Of a DNA stretch of 64,000 nt, positions 1 to 8,174 are shown piece after piece. How positions within the stretch are numbered: position 1 is the stretch's first letter; every line of letters begins with the position of its first letter. This DNA comes from Streptacidiphilus carbonis (lineage in GTDB: Bacteria; Actinomycetota; Actinomycetes; Streptomycetales; Streptomycetaceae): contig NZ_BBPM01000022.1 in NCBI RefSeq assembly GCF_000787775.1, forward strand, positions 1 through 64,000. Direction: 5' to 3'. The notes below the pieces were generated by a model. It made no database searches. It was not told where the DNA came from and saw only the letters and a program-made list of their open reading frames with translations. Made by a program: the position numbers and the translations under genes.

Positions 1-331
1 TGGCGTACGCCGCCTCCCACTGCAGGACGACCTGGCTGAGGGAGGATTCGGCGCCGAGGTCGACCTGGATCCACTGCGGGTCGCTGAAGGCGCTGGACCA
101 ACGGGTGCCGGTGTCGCCGTCGACGGCGGCGGAGGCGGGGAAGGTCGCGTTCTCGGTGGAGGAGGCGGTGGCGGGCTTTCCCTGGGAGAGCAGGGTGCCC
201 GCCGCCCGGGCCGGCGACTGGGTCACGGTCACTACGAGGGCGGCGAGTACCGCGACCATCAGGGCGATGAGCAGGTACGGCTTGCGCCTGCCGCGGACGG
301 CGGAGAAGGGGGCGGACGTGCTGGTGGACAT
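1..331 (-). CDS. Secreted F5/8 type C (discoidin/CBM32-like) domain protein, N-terminal part only
   Basis: The gene starts at the ATG at 331 and leaves the window at base 1, so only about 110 residues are visible. Residues 15-43 form a Sec-type signal peptide: basic RGRRK, a hydrophobic stretch (YLLIALMVAVLAALVV), then an ARA-A cleavage region. From about residue 45 the chain reads as the start of a discoidin/F5-8C carbohydrate-binding module (LLSQGKPATASS, AAVDGDTGTRWSS, WIQVDLG). In streptomycetes such modules usually decorate secreted glycoside hydrolases; the catalytic domain, if any, lies outside the window. A 12-bp palindrome 50 bp upstream suggests control by a LacI-type sugar repressor. 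Domain family is clear; substrate is unknown. Confidence 0.8.
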   Translation of the reverse strand, partial: MSTSTSAPFSAVRGRRKPYLLIALMVAVLAALVVTVTQSPARAAGTLLSQGKPATASSTENATFPASAAVDGDTGTRWSSAFSDPQWIQVDLGAESSLSQVVLQWEAAYA

Positions 332-380
332 GGTGTCTCCTTGAACCGGGTGGGGGTCCTGTGGAGCTTCGGCCTCCTCC

Positions 381-396
381 TGAGAGCGCTCTCTGG
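381..396. promoter_or_regulatory. LacI-family-like operator (GAGAGCGCTCTC palindrome)
   Basis: Positions 382-393 are a perfect 12-bp palindrome with AGCGCT at its centre, 50 bp upstream of the secreted discoidin protein start. The centre resembles the CebR-type box TGGGAGCGCTCCCA of streptomycetes (11 of 14 match). The 13 bases GAGCGCTCTCTGG (384-396) recur exactly upstream of the chitinase gene at 20037-20049. Operator function is inferred. Confidence 0.5.
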
Positions 397-470
397 AGAA
401 GGTGGTCGATGTCTACAGCCGTTGATGTACGGGTGTCAATGTTCTTGTGCGCAAACGCAGTTGCGGAACC

Positions 471-515
471 ACGAAGCCCCTCGGGCCCGGTGTGACCGGG
501 TCCGAGGGGCTTCGT
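471..515 (-). terminator. Strong hairpin terminator after the acidic repeat protein gene
   Basis: ACGAAGCCCCTCGG and CCGAGGGGCTTCGT form a 14-bp arm pair, extended by CCCGG/CCGGG after one bulged base on each side, with a TGTGA loop. It lies 21 bases after the stop of the minus-strand gene ending at 536. There is no long U-tract, as is usual for streptomycete terminators. Confidence 0.75.
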
Positions 516-535
516 GCAGCTTTCGGGGAAGAGGA

Positions 536-2170
536 TCAGGCGCGGGCTTCGGCGATGGCCGCGCCGAGCGCCTCCTTGATACGGGGGCCGAGGCGGGAGA
601 AGCCCAGCTCCTTCATGGCGGCGCGGAGGAGTTCGTCCTCGGAGCGGTCGGTGCCGTCGCCGTCGATCCAGCGCACGACCGAGACGAGCTCGTCGGCGGA
701 GTAGGCGGTGACCGGACGGCCGGGGGTGAACGCGGGCTTGCGCGGACGCTTGGTCGCCTTCGGCTCCTCGGCGGCGGGGGGCTCGGTCGCCTCCGGCTCG
801 GCAGTCTCGACCTCGGCCTCGACCTCGGCCGTCGCAGGCTCGGGCTCCACTACGGCCTCGACGGTCTCGACGGCGGCGATCTCGGCCTCGGGGGCCGCGA
901 CCGGCGCGACCTCGGCTTCAGCCTCGACCTCGGCCGATGCGGCCTCGGCTTCAGCCTCCACCTCGGCCACCTCTTGTGCGACCTCGACCTCGACCTCGAC
1001 CTCGACAGCCTCGGCCGATGCCTCGGGCTCGACCTCGGCTTCAGCCTCGACCGGTGCAGCCTCAGCTTCAGCCTCGACCTCGACCGCGTCTTCGACCTGC
1101 GCCTCAACCTCGGCTTCGGCCTCTGCGTCGACCTCAGCCTCGACCGCGACCTCGGCCTCGGCCTCGGCCTCGTCGTCCGTCGCGCGCGGGTTCGGCAGCA
1201 GGTCCGTCGCGGTCGCCGCCGCAGCCGCGGGGGCTGTCGCGGGCTCCGCCTCGGCCGGGAGGCCGAAGGCGCGGTCGCATGCCGCTGCGACGGCGTCCGC
1301 GTCGGCCTGCTGGTCCGTCAGCTCGGCCAGCAGGTCCCCGTTGCCGCGCTCCTCGATGCTGTCGCGCAGCGCCCGCAGGGTGGGCAGCCGGTAGAGGGTG
1401 CCCTCGTCCGCGGCCAGGCGGTCCACCGCCTCGGCGAGCTCGGCGAAGGGCAGCGCGGCGAAGTCCTGGCCGGGCAGCAGCTTGCCGAGTACGACCAGGC
1501 CGGTGCGGACGGTCTCGACCGACGGGGCCGCGCTGTCCAGTACCGCCGCGTCGTCCGGCAGCGCCGGGAGGGTGCCGGGTGCGAGCGCCGCCCAGTCCGC
1601 GCGCTCCGCCGCGGCGGCGTCGATCGCCGCGTGCAGCGTGGCGCGACGGACGCGCTTGGACACCGCGAGCCTGCGGGCGGCCTTGGCCAGCGCACGGCGG
1701 TCGCCCCAGGACAGCTTCACGCCCTGGGCTTTGCGCTCTGCGCCGCTCGCGGTCGCTGCGGAGAGCCGGTCCAGGTCGGCCGACCGGTAGGCGGCGGGGG
1801 CGAGCGTGGCCAGCGTCCCGCGGACCCGGAGCAGCAGCGCGAAGGCCTCGGCCACCGCCGCCACCGTGTCCAGCCCGCTCAGCGGGGTGCCGGCGTCGAG
1901 CTGCTCGGCCGCCTCGCGGACGGTTTCCAGGTCGCGTCCGCGCAGCTCGGCGAGGATGGTCGAGGCGGCGCGGGCGTCCTCGGGGGTCGCCACGGTACCG
2001 GCCGCCGCGTACCAGGCGTTGGTCTCGGCGCTCAGGGTGAAGCCGCCCTGGGCGGAGTACTTGAGCAGGTCGTCGCGGACGCCTGAGAGGACGTCCGACT
2101 GCTCATCGTTCGGAGTGGCCGTGGCGGCCGATGGTGTCTCGTCGGTGTTAGTCAGATCGATCGTCGTCAT
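536..2170 (-). CDS. Acidic Glu/Ala/Val-repeat protein with small C-terminal helical domain, function unknown
   Basis: The predicted protein has 544 residues. The start chosen is the ATG at 2170 (MTTIDLTN); in-frame upstream ATGs give a basic, unlikely leader. Residues about 20-320 are helical and Ala/Leu-rich, without a family I recognise. Residues about 325-468 are a long low-complexity stretch of alternating Glu with Ala or Val, read from GAG-GCC and GAG-GTC codons. The last about 55 residues (ELVSVVRWIDGDG, RSEDELLRAAMKELGF, IKEALGAAI) resemble the small winged-helix-like domain found at the C-terminus of some large bacterial helicase/restriction proteins. That link is from memory of the pattern and is tentative. 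No signal peptide or membrane segment is seen. The acidic tail could bind basic partners such as nucleic-acid-binding proteins. Confidence 0.75.
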   Translation of the reverse strand: MTTIDLTNTDETPSAATATPNDEQSDVLSGVRDDLLKYSAQGGFTLSAETNAWYAAAGTVATPEDARAASTILAELRGRDLETVREAAEQLDAGTPLSGLDTVAAVAEAFALLLRVRGTLATLAPAAYRSADLDRLSAATASGAERKAQGVKLSWGDRRALAKAARRLAVSKRVRRATLHAAIDAAAAERADWAALAPGTLPALPDDAAVLDSAAPSVETVRTGLVVLGKLLPGQDFAALPFAELAEAVDRLAADEGTLYRLPTLRALRDSIEERGNGDLLAELTDQQADADAVAAACDRAFGLPAEAEPATAPAAAAATATDLLPNPRATDDEAEAEAEVAVEAEVDAEAEAEVEAQVEDAVEVEAEAEAAPVEAEAEVEPEASAEAVEVEVEVEVAQEVAEVEAEAEAASAEVEAEAEVAPVAAPEAEIAAVETVEAVVEPEPATAEVEAEVETAEPEATEPPAAEEPKATKRPRKPAFTPGRPVTAYSADELVSVVRWIDGDGTDRSEDELLRAAMKELGFSRLGPRIKEALGAAIAEARA

Positions 2171-2410
2171 GGTGAGGTCCGCTTCGTGGCAGGGAGGACT
2201 GCGGCGTCGGGGCAGAGTCATGCGCAGCGGTGGTCCCGGTGCTGCGTGAACGCACACGATACGGGTGCGCTTGCGAGCGGCGCACGCACCCTGCCAATCC
2301 CCGGCGGAACATGCCGCAGGGTTCGTCCATTCGCCGGACCATGGCAGCTGCGGACCGCACCGGACCGTTGCAGCTCATCACACTATTGCCCCAGAGGAGT
2401 TGGGCGCACC

Positions 2411-4165
2411 TCAGGGCGCGTCTCCCCCGGCGCCACGGCGGTCAGCGGTCGCCCGCCGCAGCTCGGTCTTGAGGATCTTGCCCGCCGCAGAGAGCGGCAG
2501 TGCCGCGCTGAAATGCACCTCACGTACCCGCTGGTAGGGCGTGACCCCGGCGGCGACGTGGGCCATCAGCTGCTCGGCCAGTTCGGGGGAGGGGTCGTAG
2601 CCGGCCCGGAGCACCACATGGGCGACCGGGATCTCCCCGGCCAGCGGGTCGGGGGCGCCCACCACGGCGGCCACAGCCACCGCCGGATGCTGGTGCAGCA
2701 GGTCCTCCAACGGGGCCGGATAGACGTTGTAGCCCTTGTGGATCAGCATGTCCTTCGCCCGGCCGACCAGGTACAGCCAGCCGTCCTGGTCGCTGCGGCC
2801 CAGGTCGCCGGTGCGCAGCCAGCCGTCCTCGAACTGCTCGGCCGTCAGCTCCGGGTGGTTGTGGTAGCCGTCGGCGATCTGCGGGCCGTGCGCCCAGACC
2901 TCGCCGACCTCGCCGACCGGCAGCGGCTCGCGGGTGACCGGGTCCCTGATCTCGATCACGGTGTCGAACACCGGGACGCCGACGCTGCCGATAGGGGCGG
3001 CCACCGGCTGCTCCGGCGGGTGGCCGGTGAGCCCCATGGTGGCCTCGGTGAGCCCGTAGCCCTCGCTGATCTCGGCCTGCGGCAGCAGTTCGCGGAGTCG
3101 GGCCATGGTCTCCGAGTCCAGTGGCGCCGCGCCGGAGCTGACCTGGCGGACCGAGGACAGATCGGCCTTGTGCAGGCCGGGAACTGCGAGCAGTGCGTGG
3201 AACAGGGCGGGCGATCCGGCCAGGTGGGTCACCTGCCACCGGGTCGCCTCGGCGAGGTAGCGGTCCGGGTCGAAGCGGCCGGAGACCACCACGGTGGTCG
3301 CGTTCGCGGTGCAGAGCAGCTGGGTGATCAGGCCCATCGCATGGAACATCGGCGCGACCGAGAGCAGCACGCTCTCGCCGATCGGGACCGTCCCGGCGCC
3401 GACCGCCGCCGGGACCTGCTCCAGGTGCATGGCGCCGTTGTCGTCCAGTCGCGGCAGCGAGGCCCCGCGCCAGCAGCCCATCTGCAGGGCGTTGGCGACG
3501 GCGTGCCGGTGCAGGATCCGGACTGCCTTGGAGCGTCCGGTGGTGCCGCCGGTGAAGGAGAGATGGGCCAGGTCGTCGGGGTGGACCCGGGTCGCCGGCG
3601 CGGGATCGGCGGCGAGCAGTTCGGCCAGCGGGAGGTTGCCGGAGGCGGTGCCCGCGGGTCGGCCCGGGGTCGGTCCCGGGGCCGCGTGGGTGGCGGGGAC
3701 CTCGACGACGAACCAGGGCTTCGGCTTCGGCTGCGGTTCCGGCTGTGACGCCGACGCCGATGACGCCAGCGCCCGTGCCTCTGCCAGGACGGGGGCGACG
3801 GCCGGGTGGGTGATCACCGCGACCGCGGAGACCTCGGTGAGCTGCTCGGCCAGCAGTGCGGCGGGCAGCAGCGGGCTGAACGGGCTGACGACGGCTCCGG
3901 CCAGCAGCACCCCGAAGTAGGTGAGGGTGAAGCGGAGCGAGTTGGGCTGGTGCAGGGCCACCACGTCGCCGGGGCGGACCCCGTGCTGCCGCAGCCCCTG
4001 GGCCAGACGCAGCGCCTGGTCGTACAGCTCGGCGAAGGTCAGTGACTCCTCGCCGTCCCGCAGGGCCACTCGGTCCGGGTGTCGGGGCGCGGTGCCGGCG
4101 AGGATGTCGCCGACGGTGCAGTGCGGATAGTCCAGGCTCTGCGGCATTCCCGGCGGCAGCAGCAT
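2411..4165 (-). CDS. AMP-dependent acyl-CoA synthetase/ligase (ANL superfamily)
   Basis: This 584-residue protein should activate a carboxylic acid as the acyl-adenylate and then probably transfer it to CoA. The phosphate-binding loop FTGGTTGRSKAV, the A5 motif GYGLTEAT, the A7 core GWLRTGDLG, the hinge region GRAKDMLIHKGYNVYP and the catalytic-lysine motif PLSAAGKILK are all present and in order. Length is normal for the medium/long-chain acyl-CoA synthetase group. A Gln/Pro/Lys-rich insert (residues about 165-178) sits in the N-terminal domain. The start at 4165 gives MLLPPGMPQSLDYP, with GGAAAGGGG a little upstream; an in-frame upstream start would add 23 basic residues. The natural acid cannot be read from sequence. 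The neighbouring esterase on the same strand, 151 bp upstream, may belong to the same unit. Confidence 0.88.
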   Translation of the reverse strand: MLLPPGMPQSLDYPHCTVGDILAGTAPRHPDRVALRDGEESLTFAELYDQALRLAQGLRQHGVRPGDVVALHQPNSLRFTLTYFGVLLAGAVVSPFSPLLPAALLAEQLTEVSAVAVITHPAVAPVLAEARALASSASASQPEPQPKPKPWFVVEVPATHAAPGPTPGRPAGTASGNLPLAELLAADPAPATRVHPDDLAHLSFTGGTTGRSKAVRILHRHAVANALQMGCWRGASLPRLDDNGAMHLEQVPAAVGAGTVPIGESVLLSVAPMFHAMGLITQLLCTANATTVVVSGRFDPDRYLAEATRWQVTHLAGSPALFHALLAVPGLHKADLSSVRQVSSGAAPLDSETMARLRELLPQAEISEGYGLTEATMGLTGHPPEQPVAAPIGSVGVPVFDTVIEIRDPVTREPLPVGEVGEVWAHGPQIADGYHNHPELTAEQFEDGWLRTGDLGRSDQDGWLYLVGRAKDMLIHKGYNVYPAPLEDLLHQHPAVAVAAVVGAPDPLAGEIPVAHVVLRAGYDPSPELAEQLMAHVAAGVTPYQRVREVHFSAALPLSAAGKILKTELRRATADRRGAGGDAP

Positions 4166-4316
4166 CGTGGGACGGCCCCTTTCCCGCTGTTCGTCCAGCT
4201 GGCGGGGACGCCCGGTGCGGTGGCGTCCCGTCACAGAAGTCTGGCAAGCGGAGGACGGCCCGGGAAGGGATCTGACAGTGGCGGCACGGCGGCTGCCCTG
4301 GTTTCAGCGACGCGGT

Positions 4317-5870
4317 TCAGCGGCGGCCCCCCCAGAGTTCGCGCTCCCTCGGCCGCGGGTCGTACTGGACCTCGGATTCCAGGTCGAAGCGCATGGTGGC
4401 GCGTCGGTCGCGGTCGTAGGGGGGCCAGCCGGGGTCCCCGGTGGTCGCGAAGGCGACCCAGGCGGCGTGCACCACATCGGCGAGCCGCTGCGGGGGGTCC
4501 GTGCCGAGCAGGCCCGCCATGGACTTGTCGTGCAGGTTGTCGAAGACGAAGGGCAGTTCGGTGACATGGCAGGCGCCGAGCCGGCCGTCGAAGGTCGGCG
4601 GCCGCCAGCCGAACTCGTACACATAAGAAGAACCGTTTCCGCCACCGTCGCCGGCGCTGCCACCATCACCTGCGCCGTGTGCCTCGGCGAGCCGGACGGC
4701 AGGAATGCGGTAGAACCAGTCGGTGGCGAGGGCGGCCAGCAGCTCTCCCGGCGAGGCGTTCGGTTGCCGTTCTCGGTAGACCGCCAGGGCATGCTCCGGG
4801 TCGTCGAGGCCGTATCCGGTGGCGCTCTTCCGGGCCAGTTCCTCCGTCACCAGGTCGAGCAGGCCGGAGGGGGTGAGGTAGAGACGGAACTCGTCGCTGT
4901 TGGAGCCGATCAGCAGGTCGACCCCGGCGGCGGCTCCGGCCGCGACCGCGTCCAGCGGCGCGGTGGGGAGCAGTTCTCCGTCCACCACCGGCTCCAGCGC
5001 CATCAGATTGCGTGCCGCCTCCCCCCACCGGCCCGGTTCCGGATCGGAGGCGATCTCCCCGCGCAGCCCCCGCTGCACGGTGAGCAGCCGGTCCAGCGGT
5101 ACGGCGGCGAACGCCTCGCGGGTGGCCGGAATGCCGAGCCTGTCGGCGATATGACGGGCCACCAGTTCGGCCGTGGCGGGGGAGAGGGTGTGCTGGGCGG
5201 CGCCGCTCTGCAGGACGGCGCGCCGGAACAGTCCACGCGCCCGGGGTACGGCCAGCAGGGTGCCGATGCTCATCGCGCCGGCCGACTGGCCGAAGAGAGT
5301 GACCTGCCCGGGATCCCCGCCGAAGGCGGCGATGTTGTCCCTGACCCACTCCAGCGCGGCGATCTGGTCGAGCAGTCCGAGGTTGGCCGGGGCCGGGTCG
5401 TCGGCGCCGAGGTACAGGAATCCCTCCACACCCAGTCGGTAGTTGACGGTCACACAGACCACGCCGTCGCGGGCGAACCGGGCGCCGTCGTAGCCGGGGA
5501 CGGAGCCCGAGCCGTTGGTGAATCCGCCGCCGTGCAGCCACACCATGACCGGGAAAGGGCGGTTGGCGGGCCCTCCTGCCGGAACCCAGACGTTGAGGTT
5601 GAGGCAGTCCTCGCCCGGGATGTCGACCTCGGGGAGCAGTGCGTCCAGCGGTGCCGGGTACGGCGGCTTGGGCGGCGTCGGACCGTAGGCGGTGGCGTCG
5701 CGCTCACCGCTCCACGGCTCCGGCGGCTCCGGCGGACGGAAGCGGTTGGCGCGGAAGGGGGGCGCGGCATACGGAATGCCCTTGAAGGCCACTCCGCCGC
5801 CCTCGACCCGGTCCCCGCGGACGGCTCCGGCGGCGATTCGCACGACAGTCGGCTCAACAGGCTGCGTCAA
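4317..5870 (-). CDS. Type B carboxylesterase (para-nitrobenzyl esterase family)
   Basis: A 517-residue alpha/beta-hydrolase that should cleave carboxylic esters. The family signature EDCLNLNVWVP is at about residue 95, the oxyanion motif HGGGF at about 115, and the nucleophile elbow FGQSAG at about 194. FIGSNSDEF-like (LIGSNSDEF) carries the acidic member, and a C-terminal His (ACHVTELPFVF) completes the likely triad. No signal peptide is seen, so it is probably cytoplasmic. The start is a TTG at 5870 preceded by ACGGAG six bases upstream; no ATG or GTG suits better. A Gly/Ser-rich insert (GAGDGGSAGDGGGNG) sits in a surface loop at about 405-420. Substrate unknown. Confidence 0.88.
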   Translation of the reverse strand: MTQPVEPTVVRIAAGAVRGDRVEGGGVAFKGIPYAAPPFRANRFRPPEPPEPWSGERDATAYGPTPPKPPYPAPLDALLPEVDIPGEDCLNLNVWVPAGGPANRPFPVMVWLHGGGFTNGSGSVPGYDGARFARDGVVCVTVNYRLGVEGFLYLGADDPAPANLGLLDQIAALEWVRDNIAAFGGDPGQVTLFGQSAGAMSIGTLLAVPRARGLFRRAVLQSGAAQHTLSPATAELVARHIADRLGIPATREAFAAVPLDRLLTVQRGLRGEIASDPEPGRWGEAARNLMALEPVVDGELLPTAPLDAVAAGAAAGVDLLIGSNSDEFRLYLTPSGLLDLVTEELARKSATGYGLDDPEHALAVYRERQPNASPGELLAALATDWFYRIPAVRLAEAHGAGDGGSAGDGGGNGSSYVYEFGWRPPTFDGRLGACHVTELPFVFDNLHDKSMAGLLGTDPPQRLADVVHAAWVAFATTGDPGWPPYDRDRRATMRFDLESEVQYDPRPRERELWGGRR

Positions 5871-6205
5871 GGCGATCTCCGTTGTGATGGGCTCGGCGTG
5901 ACCGGTGATCGGCGGTCGGTAACCGGGTCTTCCGAACCGTAGAGCCGTCCCGCCGGCCCCGCAACCGTTCCGCCGCGCGATCGCCGGCCCGGCGGCGCCG
6001 GGGGTACTGACCCGGCAATGGCGTAGATGTTGGCGCTGGTTCGGGAGGGTTTGTCCGTTTGCGCAGTTCGACGCGGTCTGAGTTCCGGTGGTGCGGCCGC
6101 CGGGCGGCCGGGCTGCTGGAGGGCCGGTCCGGAGCCAGGACTAGGCTCCCCAGCGCGGGTGGGACCACGGGGGCCCCATCCGATCCCAGGGGAGGCCCAC
6201 CCACC
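5871..6205. other. Divergent intergenic region, 335 bp, no gene seen
   Basis: It separates the esterase (minus) from the YbjQ-like gene (plus) and must carry both promoters. GGACTAGGCTCC at 6138-6149 contains a possible -10 element (TAGGCT), but no convincing -35 partner stands at the right distance. GGGGAGG at 6189-6195 is the ribosome binding site for the plus gene. I see no RNA fold or repeat of note. Confidence 0.5.
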
Positions 6206-7015
6206 ATGACCACACCTGCACCCGCTTACGCACCGCTGCCCGACACCGCCCGGGGGCGGCTGGACAACTCACGGAGCGGCAAGCCCTGTTTCACCTCCGA
6301 CCTGTCCGTCAACGAGTTCGTGCTGGTCGGGCAGGCCGGCTTCGAGCCGCTCGGGATGGTGATGGGCACCAGCGTGTTCCACGTCGGCATCCAGTCGGCC
6401 GGCTGGAAGGTCAGCCAGGAGCTCGGCTACATCAGTCAGGCGATGTACAGCGCCCGGGAGTTGGCGATGTCCCGAATGGAGGCCGAAGCGGCGCAGCTCG
6501 GCGCGGACGGGGTGCTGGGGGTGGTGCTGCGCCCGATGGACTATCAGTTCTTCGCCGATGTCATCGAGTTCGTCGCAGTCGGCACGGCCGTGCGCAGCAC
6601 CGACGGCCGCCAGTACCGCAATTCCGACGGCAAGCCGTTCACCACCCCGCTCTCCGGCCAGGACTTCTGGACCCTGTGGCAGCACGGCTGGCTGCCGCGC
6701 CGGCTGGTGCTGGGCACCTGCGTCTACCACGTCGCACACCAGAGCCTGCGGCAGACGCTGTCCCGGATCGGCACCAACGCCGAGCTGCCCAACTTCACCC
6801 AGGCCCTTTACGACGCCCGGGAGTTGGCGATGTCCCGGATGCAGTACGAGGGGCAGCAGGTCGGTGCGGACGGCATCGTCGGGAGCAGGGTCGACGACCA
6901 CCGGTTCTGGGGAGAGCACGCGATCGAGTTCCTGGCGACGGGCACGGCGGTGAACCGGATCCGGCCGGACTCCACCCCGGCCCAGCCGAGCATGACACTG
7001 CCGCTGAGCGGGTGA
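6206..7015 (+). CDS. Tandem YbjQ/heavy-metal-binding-domain-like protein
   Basis: 269 residues made of two homologous halves, about residues 28-130 and 150-245. Each half has the pattern LVLGTCVYHV or LGMVMGTSVFHV, then YDARELAMSRM or YSARELAMSRM, then GADGI/GADGVLGV and an IEFLATGTAV or IEFVAVGTAV strand. This is the layout of the small YbjQ/UPF0145 fold, normally about 100 residues and pentameric; here two copies are fused. The fold is often annotated as heavy-metal binding, but no Cys/His metal cluster is visible, so I do not infer metal binding. The ribosome site GGGGAGG is 10 bases before the ATG. It lies 124 bp upstream of the vWA/AAA operon and may or may not belong with it. Confidence 0.7.
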   Translation: MTTPAPAYAPLPDTARGRLDNSRSGKPCFTSDLSVNEFVLVGQAGFEPLGMVMGTSVFHVGIQSAGWKVSQELGYISQAMYSARELAMSRMEAEAAQLGADGVLGVVLRPMDYQFFADVIEFVAVGTAVRSTDGRQYRNSDGKPFTTPLSGQDFWTLWQHGWLPRRLVLGTCVYHVAHQSLRQTLSRIGTNAELPNFTQALYDARELAMSRMQYEGQQVGADGIVGSRVDDHRFWGEHAIEFLATGTAVNRIRPDSTPAQPSMTLPLSG

Positions 7016-7139
7016 GGACTCACTCGAGCGGGTGACGGGTTCCGACCGGCCGAGGACTTGTCCACAGGCGGCGGAATCCCGCATGCGGTCTGTCGGCCCT
7101 GCTCGATAGCCTTCGGGAGAACGAGGGGGGGCGGTTCGA

Positions 7140-8174
7140 GTGGGGCTGACGATTGCCGACGGACGGAAACTGACCTTTCTGCTGGAGCTGGTCCGCCCGG
7201 ACCAGGCGCGGCGGGTGCTGGGCCGACTCGGGCAGCTCGGTAGCGAGCAGTCCGCACCGACCGAGCTGCGGATGCTGCTGAACGGCCGTCGGCCGCCGCC
7301 GCTCGGGGTGTGGCTGTGGGTGCTGGCCTGCGACCTGCCGGAGCTCAACGCGGTGGTCTTCGAGGTACGTCGCCTGGGTGACGCCATCCGCAGGGACATC
7401 ATCGAGGGAGTGCCGTTCGGTCCGGGGCGGGACCGACGCACCGAGCGGCTTCCGCTGGCGCCGGTACTGGAGCGGCGGCTGGAGCTCGCACGGTTCGAGG
7501 AGGAGTTCGACCTGCCGGACCGGCAGACCGCGAGCCGGCTGCTGCCGAGGCTGCGCGCGGCCGGCGAGGCCAGGCAACTGCGCCGGGCCCGGCAACTGGC
7601 CGGGGCGCTGCCTTACGACGAGTGGGACGAGGTCGCCCGGGCAGACCTTGCCGACCCGCTGCCCGGCTACGCCCGCTGGGCGCTGTCCTGTCATGTCAAC
7701 TGCCCGCCGTCGCTGCGCGGGCAGTTCGGCAGTCATGCGAAGTTCGAGTACCGGCTGCAGCAGGCCGGGGTAGTGGCGGAGCCGAACCGGTACCTGGCCG
7801 AGTACTCGGCCAGAGACGTGCTGCTGACCCTGGGCGCGATCGCGCAGCCCCACGTCCCCGGGGGCAGCAGGTTCAGGGCCGAACTGGAGCCCCTGGTGCG
7901 GGAGCATCTGGGTGGCCACAGCGACGCCTGGGCGGTGCTGGCCCAACTGCTGCCGACCTTCAACGGGTCCCTGCCGGAGCTGATCAGCACCGCTGGTGCG
8001 ATCGTCGGACCGGATCCAGACCCCGGACCGGATCTCGGCGCTGACGGAGCCTACGACGAGGACCGGTTGGATTCGAACCAACGTCCTGCTGATCCGCAGT
8101 CAGCCGCGCCTGCCGCTGCGCTACGGCCCCCGCCGGCACCGACCCTAGCGGTGGAGGGGGTGAGGCGGCCATGA
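7140..8174 (+). CDS. Unrecognised helical protein, first gene of the metallopeptidase-vWA/AAA operon
   Basis: 344 residues, GTG start at 7140 with a purine-rich AGGGGGGG stretch upstream. The protein is Arg/Leu-rich and looks largely alpha-helical (for example LLPRLRAAGEARQLRRARQLAG), with no signal peptide, membrane segment or catalytic motif I recognise. Its stop overlaps the start of the vWA gene (ATGA at 8171-8174), so it is probably an obligate partner of that system. The last about 40 residues are odd: they are read antisense through a tRNA-like gene (8058-8130) and include DSNQRP, the peptide typical of antisense T-arm translation. Real protein function probably ends near residue 305. 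It occupies the place of a third, adaptor-like component; that role is inferred from position only. Confidence 0.7.
   Translation: MGLTIADGRKLTFLLELVRPDQARRVLGRLGQLGSEQSAPTELRMLLNGRRPPPLGVWLWVLACDLPELNAVVFEVRRLGDAIRRDIIEGVPFGPGRDRRTERLPLAPVLERRLELARFEEEFDLPDRQTASRLLPRLRAAGEARQLRRARQLAGALPYDEWDEVARADLADPLPGYARWALSCHVNCPPSLRGQFGSHAKFEYRLQQAGVVAEPNRYLAEYSARDVLLTLGAIAQPHVPGGSRFRAELEPLVREHLGGHSDAWAVLAQLLPTFNGSLPELISTAGAIVGPDPDPGPDLGADGAYDEDRLDSNQRPADPQSAAPAAALRPPPAPTLAVEGVRRP
8058..8130 (-). tRNA. tRNA-like gene with anticodon GCG (codon CGC, Arg), antisense inside a CDS
   Basis: The minus strand folds into a full 73-nt cloverleaf. Acceptor GGGGCCG/CGGTCCT has two G-U pairs. T8-A9 are present. 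The D stem is GCGC/GCGC with loop AGCGGCAG. The anticodon stem is GCTGA/TCAGC with loop CTGCGGA, placing anticodon GCG at 8095-8097. There is a 5-nt variable loop, and the T arm is GTTGG-TTCGAAT-CCAAC. The discriminator is C and CCA is not encoded. Anticodon GCG is unexpected, since bacteria normally read CGC with an ACG anticodon. The D arm matches those of the two tRNA-like genes at 12.9-13.1 kb except for one loop base. It overlaps the 3' end of the plus-strand gene. It could be a functional special tRNA, a decoy or a remnant. Confidence 0.6.

Noticed and set aside
790-1180. Repetitive DNA that could be taken for a CRISPR or satellite array
   Set aside because: There are no constant repeats with unique spacers; it is a codon-level repeat within one reading frame.
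341-2086. Long open frames on the plus strand opposite the acidic repeat protein
   Set aside because: They arise from the GAG/GCC repeat read in other frames; compositions are extreme (Arg/Pro or Ser/Ala runs) and they have no ribosome site or domain.
6118-6149. Promoter for the YbjQ-like gene at TAGGCT
   Set aside because: A -10-like hexamer is present, but no acceptable -35 stands 16-19 bp upstream.
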